Assembly (NCBI RefSeq): GCF_014192225.1
Contig: NZ_JACHXS010000008.1
Span: 294,411-358,410 of the forward strand
DNA length: 64,000 nucleotides
Origin: Pseudoduganella umbonata
GTDB lineage: Bacteria > Pseudomonadota > Gammaproteobacteria > Burkholderiales > Burkholderiaceae_D
Reading direction: 5' to 3'
Shown here one piece after another: positions 16,356-25,043 of this stretch. The position numbers and the translations under genes are program-made. Below the pieces are notes generated by a model. That model was not told the origin of the DNA, ran no database searches, and saw only the letters and a program-made list of their open reading frames with translations. Numbering within the stretch: position 1 is the stretch's first letter; every line of letters begins with the position of its first letter.

Positions 16356-17315
16356 GTGAAACTACTCAGCACTTTCGCCGCTTCTTCACACGACCTCGCT
16401 ACCCTGCAACTGTTTCGCGACGCCGATACGGCCAGCGCCGCCGCGTTGCTGGCGGACTGCCCGGTAATGCTGGCGGCCCCGGGCGAAGTGGTATCGGACC
16501 CCGCCGTTCCCCGCCTCGTGATCGTGCTGCGCGGCGCGCTGGCCGATGCCACCGGCGACGGCGCCACCACGAAGATCCTGCCGGGAGAAAGCACCGGCGA
16601 ACAATCGGTGCTCGATGGCGAAACCGACCTGTCGGGCCTGGCGGCACTGGAAGAAAGCGAACTGCTGCTGGTCGATGCGGACCTGGCATGGCGCCTGATC
16701 GAGGAAGCCGACGGGGTGGCCCGCAACCTGCTGCGGCTGCTGTCGTTCCGCATCCGCGCCGCCAGCATGCAATTACGCCGGCGGCAAAAGCTGGGCGAAT
16801 TCTACCGCCAGCTGTCGTTGAACGATGGCTTGACGGGTTTGTACAACCGGGCCTGGCTGAACGACGTGCTGCCACGGCTCGTCGCCACGGCCCATGCGAC
16901 CCGCGCGCCGCTGTCGCTGGTCATGCTCGACCTCGACCGTTTCAAGCAGTTCAACGACCATCACGGCCACCTGCAGGGCGACAGCGCGCTGCGCATCGCC
17001 GCGCACGTGCTGGCCGGCGCGCTGCGCCCCACCGATTTCGCCGTGCGCTACGGCGGCGAGGAACTGATGGTCATCCTGCCCGACACGCCGGGCCCGGTGG
17101 CGGCCGGCGTGGCCGAGCGGCTGTGCGAACGCATGCGCGAAGCGATCGTGTTCGACGACATGCGGCTGCCGCTGCCACACGTCACCGCGTCGTTCGGCGT
17201 GGCTTCGCTGCAGGAGTCGCAGGGCGACCATGCGCTGATCGCGGCCGCCGACGGGGCGCTCTACCGCGCCAAGGCGGCCGGGCGCGACCGGGTGGTCGTG
17301 GCCTCGGGAGCCTAG
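16356..17315 (+). CDS. Diguanylate cyclase with N-terminal cNMP-binding-like domain
   Basis: A 319-residue cytoplasmic protein. Residues 1-125 resemble a degenerate cyclic-nucleotide-binding beta-roll (VLRGALAD, GESTGEQSVLDGETD). Residues about 150-315 are a GGDEF domain with metal-binding MLDLDRFKQFND and active-site RYGGEELMVILP, so it should make c-di-GMP. No clear RxxD inhibitory site is seen before the GGEEL. Translation starts at GTG 16356. It is a single gene, divergent from the metal receptor. Confidence 0.88.
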   Translation: MKLLSTFAASSHDLATLQLFRDADTASAAALLADCPVMLAAPGEVVSDPAVPRLVIVLRGALADATGDGATTKILPGESTGEQSVLDGETDLSGLAALEESELLLVDADLAWRLIEEADGVARNLLRLLSFRIRAASMQLRRRQKLGEFYRQLSLNDGLTGLYNRAWLNDVLPRLVATAHATRAPLSLVMLDLDRFKQFNDHHGHLQGDSALRIAAHVLAGALRPTDFAVRYGGEELMVILPDTPGPVAAGVAERLCERMREAIVFDDMRLPLPHVTASFGVASLQESQGDHALIAAADGALYRAKAAGRDRVVVASGA

Positions 17316-17480
17316 CCGTCACTCGACGTTGAGCCGGTCCGGTCAGAGACCCCTGCTCCCCCCTGTTTCATGCTCGGCTTTACCTGCCCTTGCCCGCCTT
17401 GACCGCGGATGCCGGAGCGAAGACGCGCAGGCAGCGCGATGCTGCCTGAAGCTGCGCCGGCTGTTTTCACATTTTCAGTT

Positions 17481-17499
17481 TTTTCACGATCCGTGAAAA
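17481..17499. promoter_or_regulatory. Inverted repeat before AbiEi-type antitoxin gene
   Basis: TTTTCACG and CGTGAAAA form perfect arms around 3 bp, with a further TTTTCAC-like half-site at about 17464. It ends 64 bp before the antitoxin start. AbiEi antitoxins are known to repress their own operon by binding inverted repeats, so this is the likely autoregulatory operator. Confidence 0.6.
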
Positions 17500-17563
17500 T
17501 CGATATTTATTGAAAGACCACTCGATCCTTCCTATCTCGGAGTCCGTGAACAAGGGAAATGAA

Positions 17564-18628
17564 ATGCGCGAACCTCGAGTACGTGGCATCTTGCCACCCC
17601 TCTTGCCTGCCCGGGAGCAGCTGATTCTGGAAGCAATGGCAGCCCTGCGGGACAAAACCGCCATCGAGGCCGAGCTGCTGGCGCCAGGGGCCGACTCGCC
17701 CCAGGCCGAGGCCCGCATCGACCTCCACTACGACAACAAGAAATTTCGCTATATCGTCGAGTGCAAGCCACTGGTGGATCGGCGACAGTTGATTGACCAG
17801 GTCCGCCGCCAACTGCCTGAAGGATCAGGGCTGCTGATCACCTCATACCTGTCCCGGGAACTGGCGCATTACTGCCGCGAAGTGGGGCAGCAATACATGG
17901 ACACATGCGGTAACGCCTATCTGCGCGGGAAGGGTTTGTTCGTGTTCATCAGCGGCGAGAAAGACGAGAACAGGCTGCGGCAGCCACGCACGCCGCGAGG
18001 CCTGAACGCATCGGGCCTGCGTGTCGCGTTTGTCCTGTTGACGCAGCCTCGTCTCATCAACGCGCCGCTCAAGGATATTGCGCAAGCAGCTGGTGTAGCG
18101 CTCGGGTCGGCGTACAACATGCTCGATGAACTGGCAGCCCGCGGCTATCTGCTGAAGATCGATCGGCACCAGCGGCGCCTTCTCGAACCAGGCCGCCTGA
18201 TCGATGAGTGGGCGATCAATTATCCTTTCGTGCTGCGTCCGAAGCTGGCGCCAAGGCGATTCACCGCACCCGATGCCCAGTGGTGGAAGACATCGGACGA
18301 AGACATCCCTTTCGCGTGGGGAGCGGAAGTTGCGGCAAACATGATGACGAGCTACCTCAAGCCAGCCACGCAGACGCTGTACATCGAGCCTGGCCATATG
18401 GAGAGCGCACTGCGTACGCTCGTCAAGCGCCATCGCCTGCGGCCCGATCCGGCAGGACAGATCGAGGTACTCGAACAGTTCTGGCGCATTGAAGAGGGAC
18501 CGAGGCCGGCCACGGTGCCGCCGCTCCTGGTCTATGCCGACCTGCTTGCCATCCTGGACCCTCGGGCCAGTGAAACGGTCAGGATCATCAAGGAGAAGTT
18601 CATTGACCACACGTTCGATTCGCCTTGA
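17564..18628 (+). CDS. AbiEi-type type IV antitoxin / transcriptional regulator
   Basis: A 354-residue protein of the AbiEi antitoxin group. The N-terminal half resembles a restriction-endonuclease-like segment (RYIVECKPLVDRRQLIDQVR). A winged helix follows near residues 150-210 (LKDIAQAAGVALGSAYNMLD, then AARGYLLKI), and the C-terminal antitoxin domain ends KFIDHTFDSP. ATG 17564 has an AAGGGA RBS; an in-frame ATG at 17510 lies beside the operator-like palindrome and lacks one. The next gene, its expected nucleotidyltransferase toxin, overlaps the stop by 26 bp but is broken. Confidence 0.78.
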   Translation: MREPRVRGILPPLLPAREQLILEAMAALRDKTAIEAELLAPGADSPQAEARIDLHYDNKKFRYIVECKPLVDRRQLIDQVRRQLPEGSGLLITSYLSRELAHYCREVGQQYMDTCGNAYLRGKGLFVFISGEKDENRLRQPRTPRGLNASGLRVAFVLLTQPRLINAPLKDIAQAAGVALGSAYNMLDELAARGYLLKIDRHQRRLLEPGRLIDEWAINYPFVLRPKLAPRRFTAPDAQWWKTSDEDIPFAWGAEVAANMMTSYLKPATQTLYIEPGHMESALRTLVKRHRLRPDPAGQIEVLEQFWRIEEGPRPATVPPLLVYADLLAILDPRASETVRIIKEKFIDHTFDSP

Positions 18629-18954
18629 CCGGCCAATAGATCCGGTTATCACCGAGATTCTCGCTGCAGTGGCGGAAGCAGCGCGAGCGGGAGGCATTGC
18701 GCATATGCTCGTCGGCGCAGCGGCACGCGATATCCTTCTCACCCACGTGCTCGGCCTTGACGCACCTGGCGAATACAGGAACCCGGCAGGTGCTGGTACG
18801 GATTCTCGAGCGGGATTTCTCCCGGCTTACCAGGGAAATGATCAGACCTTACCGGCATCTCGGCAATGTGGAACACCTCGTCGTATCAGGACTCGGGCTC
18901 CTGCTGCGCGCGCTCGCCGAATCCAGGGACGACGGCGATCAAGGCGATGAATAG
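18603..18954 (+). pseudogene. Remnant of AbiEii-like nucleotidyltransferase toxin
   Basis: The N-terminal piece begins at TTG 18603 as TTRSIRLDRPIDPVITEILA and continues to MLVGAAARDILLTHVLGL, the usual N-terminus of AbiEii-type toxins. After about residue 58 the frame becomes unrelated. A different frame then reads RQVLVRILERDFSRLTREMI through to LLRALAESRDD, which resembles a toxin C-terminus. The catalytic DxD core is missing entirely. The simplest reading is an internal deletion with frameshift that inactivated the toxin while the antitoxin upstream stayed intact. Assignment of the C-terminal piece is less certain than that of the N-terminal piece. Confidence 0.65.
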
Positions 18955-19014
18955 CCAGTGCGCGGCACGTTGGACGGTGCCGGCCAGGTCATCAAGAGAG
19001 CCGTCGCCCGGCGA

Positions 19015-19563
19015 TCAGGCGGCTTCCGGTTCTTCCTTCGGTGCCGCGGCGCGGGCGGCGAAGTCGTCGAACCCCTTCATCACGAATTCATAGGTCCGGT
19101 CGACATTGGCGGCCACGTCGCCGCCCAGGATGTTCAGGCCTTTCAGGATGTCGCGGGCTTCCTTGAAACCCTGTTCGACGCCGCCTTTCACCGCATCCAT
19201 GAACTTTTGCAGCGCCGCGTCGTCTTCCATCTGGGGATTCTGGCGCCGGAACACGTCGTAGAAACCGGTGGCCAGCGACACGATGCGGCCGGCCGTCGCC
19301 TGCGGCGAGTTGTCCAGCCGGGCGGCGCTCTGCACGGCGTTCTCACCCAGCTCGGCGCGCAGCGCTTCGTTGATGCTGGTGATCGCCGACTTGTACAGCA
19401 GCGCCTGAGGATTGCTGCCCACGCCGATCGAGATCGACGCGGAAGCTTCCATGATCGATACGTTCAGCTGCAGTTTCGCCCGGGCCGCGGTGACCTCGCC
19501 CTGGTTGGCCACCTTCGAATCGGTCGAGATGGCCTTCGAATTGAGGGAAACGCTATTTGCCAC
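19015..19563 (-). CDS. DUF5610-like protein
   Basis: A 182-residue soluble protein. The N-terminus is Ser/Ala-rich (MANSVSLNSKAISTDSKVAN) and the C-terminal 110 residues are helical, with TAGRIVSLATGFYDVFRRQN and KFMDAVKGGVEQGFKEARDI. This pattern fits the DUF5610 family, whose function is unknown to me. The last residues (AAAPKEEPEAA) look flexible. It is divergent from sbcB, with starts only 34 bp apart. Confidence 0.72.
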   Translation of the reverse strand: MANSVSLNSKAISTDSKVANQGEVTAARAKLQLNVSIMEASASISIGVGSNPQALLYKSAITSINEALRAELGENAVQSAARLDNSPQATAGRIVSLATGFYDVFRRQNPQMEDDAALQKFMDAVKGGVEQGFKEARDILKGLNILGGDVAANVDRTYEFVMKGFDDFAARAAAPKEEPEAA

Positions 19564-19597
19564 GATAATCTCCGGTTATGACACGACTAAGCTACTC

Positions 19598-21043
19598 ATG
19601 AGCAACCACACCTTTCTCTGGCACGACTACGAAACGTTCGGGGCCGTGCCACGCCGCGATCGTCCCGCGCAATTTGCCGCCATTCGCACCGACGCCGACC
19701 TGAACGAGATCGGCGAGCCGGTCATGCTCTACTGCAAGCCGGCGGACGATTACCTGCCCGACCCGCAGTCCTGCCTGATCACCGGCATCACGCCCCAGCA
19801 CGCCTTGCGCGAAGGCGTACCCGAACACCGGTTTGCCGCCACCATCCTAGAACTCTTTGCCGAACCCGGCACGATCGGCGTCGGCTACAACACGATCCGC
19901 TTCGACGACGAGTTCACCCGCTTCCTGTTCTGGCGCAACCTGATCGATCCCTATGCGCGCGAGTGGCAAAACGGCTGCGGCCGCTGGGATTTGCTCGACG
20001 TGGTGCGCATGTGCCACGCGTTGCGGCCTGATGGCATCGAGTGGCCTACAGGCGATAACGGCAAGATCAGCTTCAAACTTGAATTATTGACATCAGTCAA
20101 CAATCTGACGCACGACGCGGCGCACGACGCGCTGTCCGACGTGCGTGCCACGATCGCGCTGGCACGGCTGATCCGGCAGAAGCAGCCGCGCCTGTGGGAG
20201 TTTTGCCTGGCGCTGCGCGACAAGGGGCGCGCGGCGGACGAGATGGGCCTGCACCTGGCGCGCGAGCTGCGCAAGCCGTTCCTGCATGTGTCCGGCATGT
20301 TCCCGGTGGAACGGGGCTGCCTGGCGCTGGTGTGGCCGCTGGGCACGCATCCGACGAACAAGAACGAGGTGCTGGTCTGGGATTGCAGCCATGACCCGCG
20401 CGAATTGTTCACGCTGGACGCGGAAACCATCCGCACCAGGCTGTTCAGCCGGGCCGACAGCTTGCCCGAAGGCATGACGCGCCTGCCCATCAAGAGCGTG
20501 CACCTGAACAAGTCGCCGATGCTGGTGGGAAATCTGAAAACGCTGAGCGCGGACATGGCGCAGCGCTGGGGCATCGACGTGGAACTGGCGCTCGCGCATG
20601 CCCAATACGCGGCCAGCGGCCCCGATCTGTCGGCGCTCTGGGAACAGGTATTCCACCGGCCGCCGGCGGAACCGGCCGATGTCGACGAGGATCTATATGG
20701 CGGCTTCATCGGCAAGGAAGACCGCCGGCTGCTCGACTCGCTGCGCCGCGAACCGCCCGCCAGGCTGGCCACCATGTCGCCGCATTTCCAGGACGATCGA
20801 CTGGCCGAGCTGCTGTTCCGTTACCGCGCCCGCAATTTCCCGGATACGCTGTCGGAACAGGAACAAGAACACTGGGCGCAGCACCGCGCCGCGCGGCTGC
20901 TGGAAGGCGCCGGCGGCGCGCGCAGCCTCGACCAGCTGTTCGGCGAGCTCGAAACACTGGCGCAGACGGCCGACGAGCGTGCCGAGGGCATCCTCGGCGA
21001 GCTGTACGACTACGCCGAAATGATCGTGCCGCAGGACTTTTAA
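19598..21043 (+). CDS. sbcB: Exodeoxyribonuclease I
   Basis: A 481-residue single-strand 3'-5' exonuclease used in recombination and mismatch repair. The DnaQ-type core begins MSNHTFLWHDYETFGAVPRR with the DxE motif. The second acidic residue lies in GVGYNTIRFDDEFTRFL, and the late motif HDALSDVRATIALA carries the catalytic His/Asp pair. SH3-like and helical C-terminal domains follow. ATG 19598 gives the family N-terminus; further in-frame starts overlap the divergent DUF5610 gene. Confidence 0.95.
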   Translation: MSNHTFLWHDYETFGAVPRRDRPAQFAAIRTDADLNEIGEPVMLYCKPADDYLPDPQSCLITGITPQHALREGVPEHRFAATILELFAEPGTIGVGYNTIRFDDEFTRFLFWRNLIDPYAREWQNGCGRWDLLDVVRMCHALRPDGIEWPTGDNGKISFKLELLTSVNNLTHDAAHDALSDVRATIALARLIRQKQPRLWEFCLALRDKGRAADEMGLHLARELRKPFLHVSGMFPVERGCLALVWPLGTHPTNKNEVLVWDCSHDPRELFTLDAETIRTRLFSRADSLPEGMTRLPIKSVHLNKSPMLVGNLKTLSADMAQRWGIDVELALAHAQYAASGPDLSALWEQVFHRPPAEPADVDEDLYGGFIGKEDRRLLDSLRREPPARLATMSPHFQDDRLAELLFRYRARNFPDTLSEQEQEHWAQHRAARLLEGAGGARSLDQLFGELETLAQTADERAEGILGELYDYAEMIVPQDF

Positions 21044-21095
21044 CCGAAGCAAAACTGTGGACGGGCCCCGGTCGAGAACCTCAGTTTTGCGCTTT

Positions 21096-21196
21096 GGTGT
21101 CGGACACCGGCTTCCTGGTGTCGGACACCGGTTTTGCCCGCACTGCAAAGAATGGCGTCGAAAACCGGTGTCCGACACCTGAAGGTGTCCGACACC
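21096..21196. repeat. Four-unit palindromic cassette, GTGTCGGACAC type, copy B
   Basis: GGTGTCGGACACCGG occurs at 21096-21110 and 21117-21131, and the inverse CCGGTGTCCGACACC at 21165-21179 with a last unit at 21184-21196. Spacing and order match copy A at 2101-2196 almost base for base, but the 33-bp centre differs. It sits between the convergent ends of sbcB and pyrF. Confidence 0.88.
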
Positions 21197-21266
21197 AGTA
21201 ACGCAGGCGCTGCCGGCAACGGTGCAAACGCTTATCCGAACAGCTTCAGGGAGTGTTTCGGTTTTC

Positions 21267-22082
21267 TCAGCGGTGGGCGTTGATTGCCCGTCGCGTCTCG
21301 TCGGCCACGCGCCGCGCGGCTTGCGCGAAATCTTCGCCGGCCTGCGGCGCCGCATACAGGATCGCGCGCGAGGAGTTGATCATCATGCCGGTGCCGGCAT
21401 CGGTGCGGCCGGCTCGCACGGTGGCTTCGATATCCCCGCCCTGTGCGCCGATGCCTGGAATCAGCAGCGGCATGGCGCCGACGATGGCGCGCACGGCGCG
21501 GATCTCTTCCGGGAACGTGGCGCCGACCACCAGCGCGCACTGGCCGTTGCCGTTCCACTTGTCCGCCACCAACTGCGCCACGTGCTGGTACAGCGGCTTG
21601 CCGTTTACCTCAAGAAACTGCAGATCGGACCCGCCCGGGTTCGACGTGCGGCACAGGACGATCACGCCGCGGTTCCATTCCATGTAGGGTTCCACCGAGT
21701 CGGAACCCATGTACGGGCTGACCGTGACGGCATCCGCGCCGTAGCGGTCATAGGCTTCGCGGGCATACTGCTTCGCCGTCGCGCCGATGTCGCCGCGCTT
21801 CGAATCGAGGATCAGCGGAATGTGCGGGTGCTTGTCGCGCAGGTAGGCGGAAATGCGCTCCAGCTGGCCTTCCGCGCCCAGCGCCGCGAAATACGCGATC
21901 TGGGGCTTGAATGCGCAGGCCAGGTCGGCCGTCGCGTCGATGATCTCGGTGCAGAAGCGGTAGATGCCATCCGGGGTGCCGCGAAATTGTGCCGGCAGGC
22001 GGTCCAGGTCCGGATCCAGGCCTACGCACAGCAGCGAATCGTTGGCGGCCCAGGCGGCGTTCAGTTTGTTGATGAAATTCAC
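21267..22082 (-). CDS. pyrF: Orotidine-5'-phosphate decarboxylase
   Basis: The last enzyme of de novo UMP synthesis. The 271-residue length and the motif LILDSKRGDIGATAKQYA, with its catalytic D-x-K-x-x-D-I, place it in the longer type 2 group. It starts MNFINKLNAAWAANDSLLCV and includes GLDPDLDRLP. It is a single gene transcribed away from lemA, with about 170 bp of shared upstream region. Confidence 0.96.
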   Translation of the reverse strand: MNFINKLNAAWAANDSLLCVGLDPDLDRLPAQFRGTPDGIYRFCTEIIDATADLACAFKPQIAYFAALGAEGQLERISAYLRDKHPHIPLILDSKRGDIGATAKQYAREAYDRYGADAVTVSPYMGSDSVEPYMEWNRGVIVLCRTSNPGGSDLQFLEVNGKPLYQHVAQLVADKWNGNGQCALVVGATFPEEIRAVRAIVGAMPLLIPGIGAQGGDIEATVRAGRTDAGTGMMINSSRAILYAAPQAGEDFAQAARRVADETRRAINAHR

Positions 22083-22251
22083 GGCGGCCCCTTATCGAAA
22101 ATAGTGCAAACCCACCATTATAGTGGACGCGGGATCGCGCGATGGTCGCGTCCGGTGCGTCGTCGAGCTATGTGCTGCACCGAACACTACGCAGCTTGCC
22201 ATCCCTGTATAGTCGCTTCAACAAGGGAATGTGTCATTTCAAGGAGGAAGC

Positions 22252-22854
22252 ATGCGCAACCATTTCGTACGCTGGATTGTCCTTGGCCTGCTGACGGCCA
22301 CGCTGACCGGCTGCGGCTACAACGATTTCCAGAGCAAGGATGAAGCGACCAAGGCAGCCTGGGGCGAAGTCGTCAACCAGTACCAGCGCCGGGCCGACCT
22401 GATTCCCAACCTCGTCAACACCGTGAAGGGGTACGCCTCGCACGAGCGCGAAACGCTCGAAGCGGTCACTGCCGCACGCTCGCGCGCGACCAGCATCCAG
22501 GTCACACCCGAAGTGCTGAACAATCCCGCCGCGTTCCAGAAATTCCAGCAGGCGCAGGGCGAGCTGTCGTCCGCCCTGTCGCGGCTGATGGCGGTATCCG
22601 AACGCTACCCCGACCTGAAAGCCGACACCAGTTTCCGCGATCTGCAATCGCAGCTGGAAGGCACGGAAAACCGGATCACGGTGGCACGGCAGCGCTACAT
22701 CGCCTCGGTACAGGACTACAATGTACTCGCGCGACGCTTCCCCACCAACCTGACGGCGATGATGTTCGGCTATGACGTCAAGCCGAGCTTCACGGTGGAA
22801 AACGAAAAAGCCATCTCGACCGCACCGACCGTCGATTTCGGCGCGAAGAAATAA
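22252..22854 (+). CDS. lemA: LemA-family lipoprotein
   Basis: A 200-residue LemA protein. The signal peptide ends in lipobox LTGC at about residues 17-20 (VLGLLTATLTGCGYNDFQ), so it is membrane-anchored by lipid. The long helical body has AWGEVVNQYQRRADLIPNLV, the LemA signature. It heads an operon with two TPM-domain genes, the standard association for this family. A strong RBS AAGGAGGAAG precedes ATG 22252. The biochemical role of LemA is unsettled. Confidence 0.93.
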   Translation: MRNHFVRWIVLGLLTATLTGCGYNDFQSKDEATKAAWGEVVNQYQRRADLIPNLVNTVKGYASHERETLEAVTAARSRATSIQVTPEVLNNPAAFQKFQQAQGELSSALSRLMAVSERYPDLKADTSFRDLQSQLEGTENRITVARQRYIASVQDYNVLARRFPTNLTAMMFGYDVKPSFTVENEKAISTAPTVDFGAKK

Positions 22855-22876
22855 GTCGTCGATCGTGCCGGCAACC

Positions 22877-23935
22877 ATGCAGGAGCAGAAAACCGCCATG
22901 CCGCTGGGTCCGCAGGACAAACCCGCACCACCCGCCGCCCCGCGGCGGCGCACGCGCGAACATCCTTCCGAAGGCAAGTGGCTGGGTACCGCCGAGAACA
23001 CCAGCGAGCGCGAAGTGCACGACGCCGGCCGCCGGCGCGGCTTGCGCCGCCTGGTGCCCAGGCCATCGAAAAGCTGGCTCGGCCATTGGCTGGTGCGTTA
23101 CACGCTGCTGGTGATCCTGCTGTGCTTTGCGCTGCTGTTCGTCGAGGCGGCGCGGGCACAGGCGGCCAGTCCGGCGCAGGCCGATCCATTCGTACCGGTC
23201 CCCGAACTGTCGGCCCGCGTTACGGACCAGGCCGGCATGCTGACGGCCCAGCAGCGCGGCGCGCTCGAAGCCGTGCTCGCCGATTACGAAACGCGCACCG
23301 GCAGCCAGATCGCGGTCCTCACCGTGAACAGCACGGCCCCGGAGCCGATCGAACAGTACAGCATCCGCGTCACCGATGCCTGGAAACTGGGCCGCAAGGG
23401 CGTCGACGATGGCGTATTGCTGGTGGTGGCGAAGGATAATCCCTCTTCGCTGCGCCGCCTGCGCATCGAGGCGGGCCGCGGCGTCCAAGGCGTGCTGACC
23501 GATGCCCAGTCGAAGCGCGTGCTGCAGGACGTGATCGCGCCGCACTTTCGTAACAACGATTACTACGGCGGCTTGACAGCAGGGGTGTCCGCCATCGCCA
23601 CCTTGCTGGACAAGGAACATTTCCCGGCGCCGCAACAGCAGTCAACCCAGCGGCAGGCCCAGGCGGACGGCATCGGTGGATGGGTATGGCCGGCGATCCT
23701 GTTCGGCGTCTTCATCCTGTTGCCGATGTTTCGCGGCCGCGGGCGCAGCAGCAGCCTGCATCGCTCCGGCTGGGGCTCGAATGCCGCGGGCGTGCTGATC
23801 GGCAGCGCGCTCGGCAGTGCACTGGGCAGCGCCCACCGTGGTGGCGGCTTTGGCGGCGGTGGATTCGGTGGCGGTGGATTCGGTGGCGGTGGCGGCGGCA
23901 CCTTCGATGGCGGCGGCGCCTCGGGAGACTGGTAA
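22877..23935 (+). CDS. TPM-domain membrane protein with Gly-rich tail
   Basis: A protein of about 352 residues. The N-terminal 60 are charged and cytosolic, followed by TM1 (YTLLVILLCFALLFVEAARA). The TPM domain spans about 105-240 (VTDQAGMLTAQQRGALEAVL, DDGVLLVVAKDN). A second hydrophobic segment near residue 270 and a tail of GGGFGGG units ending SGDW follow; this tail is usual for the family. The start could instead be ATG 22898, which has AGGAG 12 bp upstream. It works with LemA and the next gene in an envelope-associated complex of unclear chemistry. Confidence 0.88.
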   Translation: MQEQKTAMPLGPQDKPAPPAAPRRRTREHPSEGKWLGTAENTSEREVHDAGRRRGLRRLVPRPSKSWLGHWLVRYTLLVILLCFALLFVEAARAQAASPAQADPFVPVPELSARVTDQAGMLTAQQRGALEAVLADYETRTGSQIAVLTVNSTAPEPIEQYSIRVTDAWKLGRKGVDDGVLLVVAKDNPSSLRRLRIEAGRGVQGVLTDAQSKRVLQDVIAPHFRNNDYYGGLTAGVSAIATLLDKEHFPAPQQQSTQRQAQADGIGGWVWPAILFGVFILLPMFRGRGRSSSLHRSGWGSNAAGVLIGSALGSALGSAHRGGGFGGGGFGGGGFGGGGGGTFDGGGASGDW

Positions 23936-24444
23936 TGGATGCGATTGCACGCTGGCGCCGCGCGTTGCGCCACTTGATGACGGGTGCCGGCACGGGCCGG
24001 CGCTGCTTCCCCGAAGCGGCATTGCAAGCGATTGCCGCCGCGATCGGGGATGGCGAACGCCGCCACCGCGCCGAAGTCCGGCTGGTGGTGGAACCGGCGC
24101 TGCCGTTCGGCGCCGCGCTCGATGGCATGACAAACCGGGATCGCGCCCGCGCGCTGTTCGCACAATACGGCGTGTGGGATACGGAAGAAAACTGCGGGGT
24201 GCTGATCTACGTGAACCTGGCGGATCACGCGGTGGACATCGTGGCCGACCGCAATGTAGGCCGCCGGATCGCCGAAGCGGAATGGCAGGCCGTCTGCAGT
24301 ACGATGACCGAGGCCTACAAGCGCGGCGAGTTCCGCGAAGGGACCGTGGCAGCACTGCACCAGCTTGCCGACCTGCTTCAGCGGCACTTCCCTTCCGACG
24401 GCTCGCGCCCCAATCAGCTGCCCGACGAGGCCGTCATCCTTTAA
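23935..24444 (+). CDS. Second TPM-domain protein
   Basis: A 169-residue protein whose ATG overlaps the previous stop (TAATG), so it is coupled to the upstream TPM gene. It keeps the TPM fold elements VWDTEENCGVLIYVNLADHA and DIVADRNVGRRI but has no signal or membrane helix, so it is probably on the cytosolic face. The LemA-TPM-TPM order is conserved in many Proteobacteria. Confidence 0.87.
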   Translation: MDAIARWRRALRHLMTGAGTGRRCFPEAALQAIAAAIGDGERRHRAEVRLVVEPALPFGAALDGMTNRDRARALFAQYGVWDTEENCGVLIYVNLADHAVDIVADRNVGRRIAEAEWQAVCSTMTEAYKRGEFREGTVAALHQLADLLQRHFPSDGSRPNQLPDEAVIL

Positions 24445-24508
24445 CGAAGCCCTTACAGCGCACTGATGAGATATTCGCCATTTGCATATCTATTATCGAA
24501 ATTCAAAA

Positions 24509-24608
24509 TTGGACGTATATGTGGCGCTGCAGCATAATTGCACCTGTCTCCACTATTCTCCTCCAAGATAATAGTTTGAAGCCCGCCGAATCAGCGGGCT
24601 TTTTTTTT
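24509..24608 (+). ncRNA. Candidate small RNA 1 with anti-Shine-Dalgarno loop and terminator
   Basis: A possible promoter (TTGGAC 24509, CATAAT 24533, 18-bp spacing) precedes two stem-loops. The first is ACTATT / AATAGT with CTCCTCC in its loop. The second, AAGCCCGC / GCGGGCTT, is followed by nine T residues at 24600-24608. The predicted transcript is about 64 nt (from about 24545). CTCCTCC loops are used by several bacterial sRNAs to block ribosome-binding sites. The terminator is clear; the promoter is weak and the RNA is inferred. Confidence 0.42.
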
Positions 24609-24711
24609 GCCGATACTGTTTGCACGCTTCTATCGCCAGGACTATCGCTGGCGTATCGCACCGGGTTTGCGCGTTGTCATGGCGCCGTCACAAGTCTTCC
24701 TTATACTCGAC

Positions 24712-24777
24712 CCATCTGCCACACATGCAACCGATATGCGTGGTGGCAGACCTGGTGTGCTTCGGCACACCTCTTTT
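24712..24777 (+). ncRNA. Candidate small RNA 2 with UUCG-loop terminator
   Basis: TATACT at 24702 resembles a -10 box, though no good -35 is seen. It is followed by an imperfect stem between CTGCCACACAT and ATGCGTGGTGGCAG. Then GGTGTGC-TTCG-GCACACC-TCTTTT forms a perfect tetraloop terminator at 24754-24777. No gene ends here that would need it, which points to a short independent transcript. Confidence 0.42.
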
Positions 24778-24866
24778 GAATTCGCATTCCGGTTTCATCG
24801 TCCCAGATCCCGATCCGCACCGATCCGAACCTTGATTCCGCGAATGCACGGCTTTTCAGCGTTGTT

Positions 24867-24938
24867 CCTGCACCGATCGATTCCTGCACCGATCGATTCC
24901 TGCACCGATCGATTCCTGCACCGATCGATTCCTGCACC
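24867..24938. repeat. 16-bp tandem repeat, 4.5 copies
   Basis: CCTGCACCGATCGATT is repeated four times without change at 24867-24930, with a half copy to 24938. It lies in the non-coding stretch between the second TPM gene and the VanZ-like gene. Identity between copies suggests recent slippage. Confidence 0.95.
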
Positions 24939-24969
24939 ACTTATTGGTCTCTTGGCCCGAACAGGGTTT

Positions 24970-24998
24970 GAGCCCGCCGCAACGGCGGGCTCTTTTTT
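24970..24998 (+). terminator. Rho-independent terminator upstream of VanZ-like gene
   Basis: GAGCCCGCCG and CGGCGGGCTC pair perfectly around CAA, followed by six T residues. It is the third terminator in 420 bp with no gene between them, and its stem resembles that of candidate RNA 1. Confidence 0.92.
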
Positions 24999-25043
24999 CT
25001 CGGCCGTGCTATCGTTACGCTTTTGCCAATTCCACTGCCCGCC

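Noticed and set aside
24867..24938. Tandem repeat considered as a CRISPR array
   Set aside because: Units are 16 bp, directly adjacent without spacers, and no cas gene is present. The 14-bp array at 26179 is rejected for the same reason.
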